Assembly: GCA_023419055.1 (NCBI GenBank)
Contig: JAEZYO010000730.1
Coordinates: forward strand, 1 to 9,775
Source: Pseudomonadota bacterium
GTDB taxonomy: Bacteria > Myxococcota > Polyangia > Polyangiales > Polyangiaceae
Direction of reading: 5' to 3'
Length of the DNA stretch: 9,775 bases
Every line of letters begins with the position of its first letter. The first letter of the stretch is position 1. The notes under the pieces are model-generated. The model was given only the letters and a program-made list of their open reading frames with translations. It did no database searches and was not told where the DNA came from. The translations under genes were made by a program, and so were the position numbers. Of this stretch, positions 5,440-9,775 are shown piece by piece.

Positions 5440-6432
5440 CTAAGCCGTGAGGGTAGCGCGCTTTTCGACGATGGCCCGCGCGAGCTCGGCGATGCCGAGC
5501 GGCGCCGAACCTTCCGCCTTGTTGTCGACGAGGACGAGCGACGGCACGCCGTGGGCGTCGGCCCTCGCGACGAGGTCGGCCACTCTTTCGCGGTTCTCGG
5601 GATCGGGCCCGGCGAGGCGATCGAAAGGAGCGAAGCGCTCGCTCGCTCCCGCGTAAGGATCGCCGTGGCGCAAGAGCCAGCGCACGATGAGCGGCGAGCG
5701 CGCCACCGGAGGGATCAGGCGAGCCTGCGCGCCGAGCGGGGGCATCGTCGTCCAGAGGTTGTGGCAGTGAAGACTACTGGCGGCGGCGAGCGCGGCAGCA
5801 TACCGGCGGGTGAGAAGCTCCGGATTTCGCACCTCGACGGCGTAGCGAGCCACGTCGGGCAGCGCGCTCAGAAAGCGCTCCAGGCGCTCCGCGAAGGCCT
5901 CCGGCTCGGCGATCTCGAGCTCGGGCGGAAACTGGAACAGGAGCGCGCCGAGCTTCGCTCCGAGCCCCTCGACGAGCGGCCCCACGACTGCGTCCGTGAC
6001 GTAGCTCGCGTCGAGGTAGCGTGGGTTCGACGCGCCGCGCTTCTTGCCGTAGCGAGCGTGAAGCGGGAAGCGCCTCACCACCGCGTCCTCGTGAGCCTTC
6101 ACCAGAAAGCGGAAGTCTTCGGGGACCTGCTCCGCGTAGCGCCGGTACGCGCTCGCGGAGAGCGGTTCGTAGTAGCTACGGTCGATCTCGACGGCCCTCA
6201 ACAGCGGGTGCTCGGCGTAAGCGGTGAGCCCGAGCTCCGACAGCTCTTTCGTCGACCCGTCGCCGGCATAGACGATGTCCTTCCACCCCGGGTACGACCA
6301 GGACATGGTGCCGAGTCGAACCCTGGACGGGACGCGCTCCGCGAGCTCGCGATACGAAAAGACCGACGGAGCGGGGGCGAGCTTGCGCGGCGGAAGCTCG
6401 AAAAGCTCGCCTTGAGCGTCTCGCCCTTTCAT
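5440..6432 (-). CDS. DUF72 (YecE-like) domain protein
   Basis: From ATG 6430-6432 the protein has 330 residues. After a roughly 37-residue N-terminal extension it shows DUF72 landmarks in order: RLGTMSWSYPGW (39-50), AVEIDRSYYEP (80-90), FRFLVKAHE (107-115), LLFQFPPEL (164-172), YAVEVRNPELL (197-207), and a C-terminal LVDNKAEGSAPLG that corresponds to the usual 'NN-xxG-xAP'. Members of this family fold as TIM barrels and their biochemical function is not established. The frame is open to 6627, but starts upstream of 6432 would run under truC and add non-homologous sequence; this ATG gives a 37-bp divergent spacer and has GAAG 8 nt upstream. The downstream gene is a DNA glycosylase with a 1-bp gap, which hints at a link to nucleic-acid repair, but this is context only. 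Confidence 0.9.
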   Translation of the reverse strand: MKGRDAQGELFELPPRKLAPAPSVFSYRELAERVPSRVRLGTMSWSYPGWKDIVYAGDGSTKELSELGLTAYAEHPLLRAVEIDRSYYEPLSASAYRRYAEQVPEDFRFLVKAHEDAVVRRFPLHARYGKKRGASNPRYLDASYVTDAVVGPLVEGLGAKLGALLFQFPPELEIAEPEAFAERLERFLSALPDVARYAVEVRNPELLTRRYAAALAAASSLHCHNLWTTMPPLGAQARLIPPVARSPLIVRWLLRHGDPYAGASERFAPFDRLAGPDPENRERVADLVARADAHGVPSLVLVDNKAEGSAPLGIAELARAIVEKRATLTA

Positions 6433-6469
6433 CCTCGACGCTTCATACTCCGGCGCTCCCGCCGCACCA

Positions 6470-7153
6470 ATGACGTCTTCCCGCGCCATCGAGCTCCTGT
6501 ACGTCGACGACCACGTCGTGGTCGCCAACAAGCCCTCCGGCCTGCTGGTCCACCGCGGCTGGGCGAACGACGACGACGTGGCCATGTTCCGCGTGCGCGA
6601 TGCGCTCGGCGAGCACGTGCACCCCATTCATCGCCTGGATCGGGGGACGAGCGGCGCCCTCGTGCTCGCCCGTTCACGGCACGTGGCGGCGACCTTGATG
6701 CGCGCGCTCGAGCACGGTGAGGTGAAAAAGAGCTACCTGGCGCTCGTTCGAGGAACGCCGCCCGAAGCCGGGATCATCGATCACCCGGTACCGAAGAGCG
6801 AAGATGGCGAGCGGGTGCCCGCCGTCACCCACTTTCGTCGCCTCGCACGCTCCAGCGTCGACCGCTGTTCACTCGTGCTCGCGGAGCCTCTGACCGGACG
6901 CCTGCACCAGATTCGGCGACACCTGAAGCACCTCGGTCACCCCCTCATCGGAGACGTGAATTACGGGTCCGGCGAGCTCAACCGGCACTACCGCGCGGCT
7001 TATGGGCTCCACCGGCTCGCGCTGCACGCCAGTCGAGTCGAGTTGACGCACCCCTCGAGCGGGGGACGGCTCGACGTGACCGCTCCCGTCCCGGACGACC
7101 TCGACAACGCGCTCGACCAACTTGGCCTCCGCTGCGCGGTGCCTATATACTGA
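6470..7153 (+). CDS. truC: TruC-type tRNA pseudouridine(65) synthase
   Basis: This 227-residue protein belongs to the RluA class of pseudouridine synthases. It has NKPSGLLVHRGW (20-31), the catalytic motif HRLDRGTSG with D57, a KSYLALVRG strand, and near the C-terminus GRLHQIRRHLKHLGHPLIGD followed by LHRLALHASRVELTHP. The 'NKPSGxLVHR-xW' start and 'R-HL-HL-HPiiGD' pattern fit TruC, which isomerises uridine 65 in the T-stem of certain tRNAs, better than the large-subunit enzymes RluA, RluC or RluD. There is no S4 domain, as expected for TruC. The assignment to position 65 is by family likeness and could be another RNA site. The ATG at 6470 has no clear Shine-Dalgarno. The gene diverges from DUF72 with 37 bp between, so the two promoters must lie back to back. 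Its last codons contain the promoter of the next gene. Confidence 0.9.
   Translation: MTSSRAIELLYVDDHVVVANKPSGLLVHRGWANDDDVAMFRVRDALGEHVHPIHRLDRGTSGALVLARSRHVAATLMRALEHGEVKKSYLALVRGTPPEAGIIDHPVPKSEDGERVPAVTHFRRLARSSVDRCSLVLAEPLTGRLHQIRRHLKHLGHPLIGDVNYGSGELNRHYRAAYGLHRLALHASRVELTHPSSGGRLDVTAPVPDDLDNALDQLGLRCAVPIY
7122..7151 (+). promoter_or_regulatory. Strong candidate promoter inside the end of truC, giving a leaderless transcript
   Basis: TTGGCC (7122-7127) and TATACT (7146-7151) are separated by 18 bp; they match the -35 consensus at 4 of 6 and the -10 at 5 of 6. The predicted transcription start, about 7 nt past the -10, falls at 7157-7158, the A of the next ATG (7158-7160). The last T of the -10 is the first base of the truC stop codon. 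This is an unusually AT-rich spot for this sequence, which makes a chance match less likely. No Shine-Dalgarno site is present before the ATG. Confidence 0.6.
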
Positions 7154-7157
7154 ACAC

Positions 7158-7403
7158 ATGAGCAGCATCAGTTATGAAGGTCCGGCACTCCTCGAAATCA
7201 GCATCGACGGCACCGACTACCGCATCGATCCCGGCAAACAGGGCACCTCCCTCTCGATTTCCACTCGCGAAACCGGGACTTGGGATTGGACCTTCGGCGC
7301 CGAGGCGCGCTGGGACGGTAGCTCGCTCCGCGCCAAGCCGTACGAGCGCGCCCTGCTGAGCCAGCTATCCAAGGCGTTCGCTGCAGCCATTGCCGAGCTC
7401 TGA
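7158..7403 (+). CDS. Small uncharacterised 81-residue protein
   Basis: I do not recognise the family. The protein has 81 residues. It begins with an alternating polar/hydrophobic, beta-rich half (SYEGPALLEISIDGTDYRI, then SLSISTRETGTWDWTF, then AEARWDGSSLRA) and ends with one amphipathic helix, about residues 62-80 (KPYERALLSQLSKAFAAAIAE). There is no signal peptide, membrane helix or cysteine; it should be a small soluble alpha/beta protein. Composition matches the genome and the frame shows normal G/C third-position bias, supporting a real gene. The ATG at 7158 is preferred over an in-frame TTG at 7122, because a good -10 element places the transcription start at this ATG. It lies 4 bp after the truC stop, but the promoter suggests it can be made independently. 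Function is unknown. Confidence 0.72.
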   Translation: MSSISYEGPALLEISIDGTDYRIDPGKQGTSLSISTRETGTWDWTFGAEARWDGSSLRAKPYERALLSQLSKAFAAAIAEL

Positions 7404-7419
7404 GCCACGCCGGGTGTCG

Positions 7420-7439
7420 CGTGCCGCCACTCGGGCACG
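7420..7439 (+). terminator. 6-bp hairpin after the small gene (weak terminator candidate)
   Basis: CGTGCC and GGCACG form a perfect 6-bp stem with an 8-nt loop, 16 nt after the stop of the 81-residue protein gene. No T-tract follows, so it may act only as an RNA 3'-end stabiliser or be chance. Confidence 0.3.
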
Positions 7440-7617
7440 GAGCACGAAAGCTGCGTCATTTGCGCTCGAAGTGTCCGTTCTCAGCGGATAGAACGCGGAC
7501 TTTCGTCGCGAAATGGCGGCGGGGCCCAGAAAATCCGCGGGAGCGGCATCGTGGTTACTTTCCTTCTGCGCCTGGTGTGGTAGGTGGCGGCGGCCCCAAT
7601 TCAAGAGAGAAGAGCAA
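7440..7617 (+). promoter_or_regulatory. fusA: Spacer and probable 5' leader of the EF-G gene
   Basis: Together with the hairpin before it, this is the longest non-coding stretch of the window (214 bp in all). A possible promoter is TCGAAG (7466-7471), a 17-bp spacer and TAGAAC (7489-7494); the -10 has 4 of 6 matches and the -35 only 3, so this is weak. If used, it would give a leader of about 117 nt. The leader contains two near-copies of GGCGGCGG followed by C-runs (7511-7523 and 7586-7597), which could pair with neighbouring C-rich tracts. I see no known riboswitch or ribosomal-protein operator, and no second gene. Confidence 0.35.
7604..7614 (+). promoter_or_regulatory. Ribosome binding site deciding the EF-G start
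   Basis: The purine run AGAGAGAAGAG ends 3 nt before GTG 7618-7620; its GAGAG part (7605-7609) is spaced 8 nt. It supports the GTG start over the ATG at 7513, which has no such site and lies about 105 bp upstream in the same open frame. Confidence 0.65.
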
Positions 7618-9753
<2,136 letters not shown>

Positions 9754-9775
9754 CTTCGATCGTCTTCCAGAGCGC

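Noticed and set aside
93..6432. A multi-gene defence or repair system combining Uma2, glycosylase, DUF938, kinase and hydrolase
   Set aside because: The genes are on opposing strands with separate spacers, lack typical defence partners, and there is no mobile element or compositional shift. Only DUF72-glycosylase and DUF938-Kazal have operon-like spacing.
6433..6627. 65-residue upstream extension of the DUF72 frame
   Set aside because: It runs antisense to truC and is low-complexity; the ATG at 6430-6432 leaves a normal divergent spacer.
7513..7617. 35-residue N-terminal extension of EF-G, Arg/Ala-rich and resembling a mitochondrial presequence
   Set aside because: The likeness to an import signal on a mitochondrial-type EF-G is striking but most likely chance. 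EF-G proteins begin just before the HIPIERIRN block, the GTG at 7618 has a purine-rich binding site, and bacteria have no use for such a signal.
7404..7617. Riboswitch or ribosomal-protein operator in the EF-G leader
   Set aside because: I could find only short GC stems and no conserved riboswitch core; the GC content makes such stems common.

Overview
The window is GC-rich with strong G/C preference at third codon positions, so most genes have long antisense shadow frames. The Kazal-repeat lipoprotein, the Ser/Thr kinase fused to a receiver domain, the Uma2-family protein and a mitochondrial-type EF-G (the spd group of spirochaetes, planctomycetes and former deltaproteobacteria) together suggest a soil or marine member of the Myxococcota, probably Polyangia. 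That placement is inference from gene content; there is no rRNA in the window.

Layout. Positions 1-89 hold the C-terminus of a LamG-like protein (+). A minus-strand block follows, read from right to left: a DUF938 methyltransferase-like gene (3592-4185), a secreted two-module Kazal lipoprotein (2924-3577) starting 14 bp after it, a cytosolic Ser/Thr kinase with a C-terminal receiver domain (1324-2778), and a NAPE-PLD-like metallo-beta-lactamase-fold hydrolase (93-1226). A Uma2/DUF820 nuclease-fold gene (4228-4824) diverges from DUF938 across 42 bp and collides tail to tail with a uracil-DNA glycosylase-like gene (4821-5438, minus). The glycosylase is the second gene of a tight pair with a DUF72 protein (5440-6432, minus). 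A TruC-type pseudouridine synthase (6470-7153, +) diverges from DUF72. An 81-residue orphan protein (7158-7403, +) follows, then a 214-bp spacer and an EF-G gene (7618-9753, +). The window ends 22 bp after the EF-G stop.

How the genes relate. I do not see one coherent multi-gene system. Most are housekeeping or stand-alone accessory genes: RNA modification, translation elongation, DNA repair and signalling. The most interesting points are two promoters placed so that transcripts would be leaderless or nearly so (Uma2 and the 81-residue protein), the duplicated 10-cysteine modules of the lipoprotein, the kinase-receiver fusion with an uncertain start codon, the DUF72-glycosylase pair with a 1-bp gap, and the mitochondrial-type EF-G outside any ribosomal-protein operon. 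There is no CRISPR array, tRNA, rRNA, insertion sequence or sign of recent transfer, and no gene-free stretch exceeds 300 bp.
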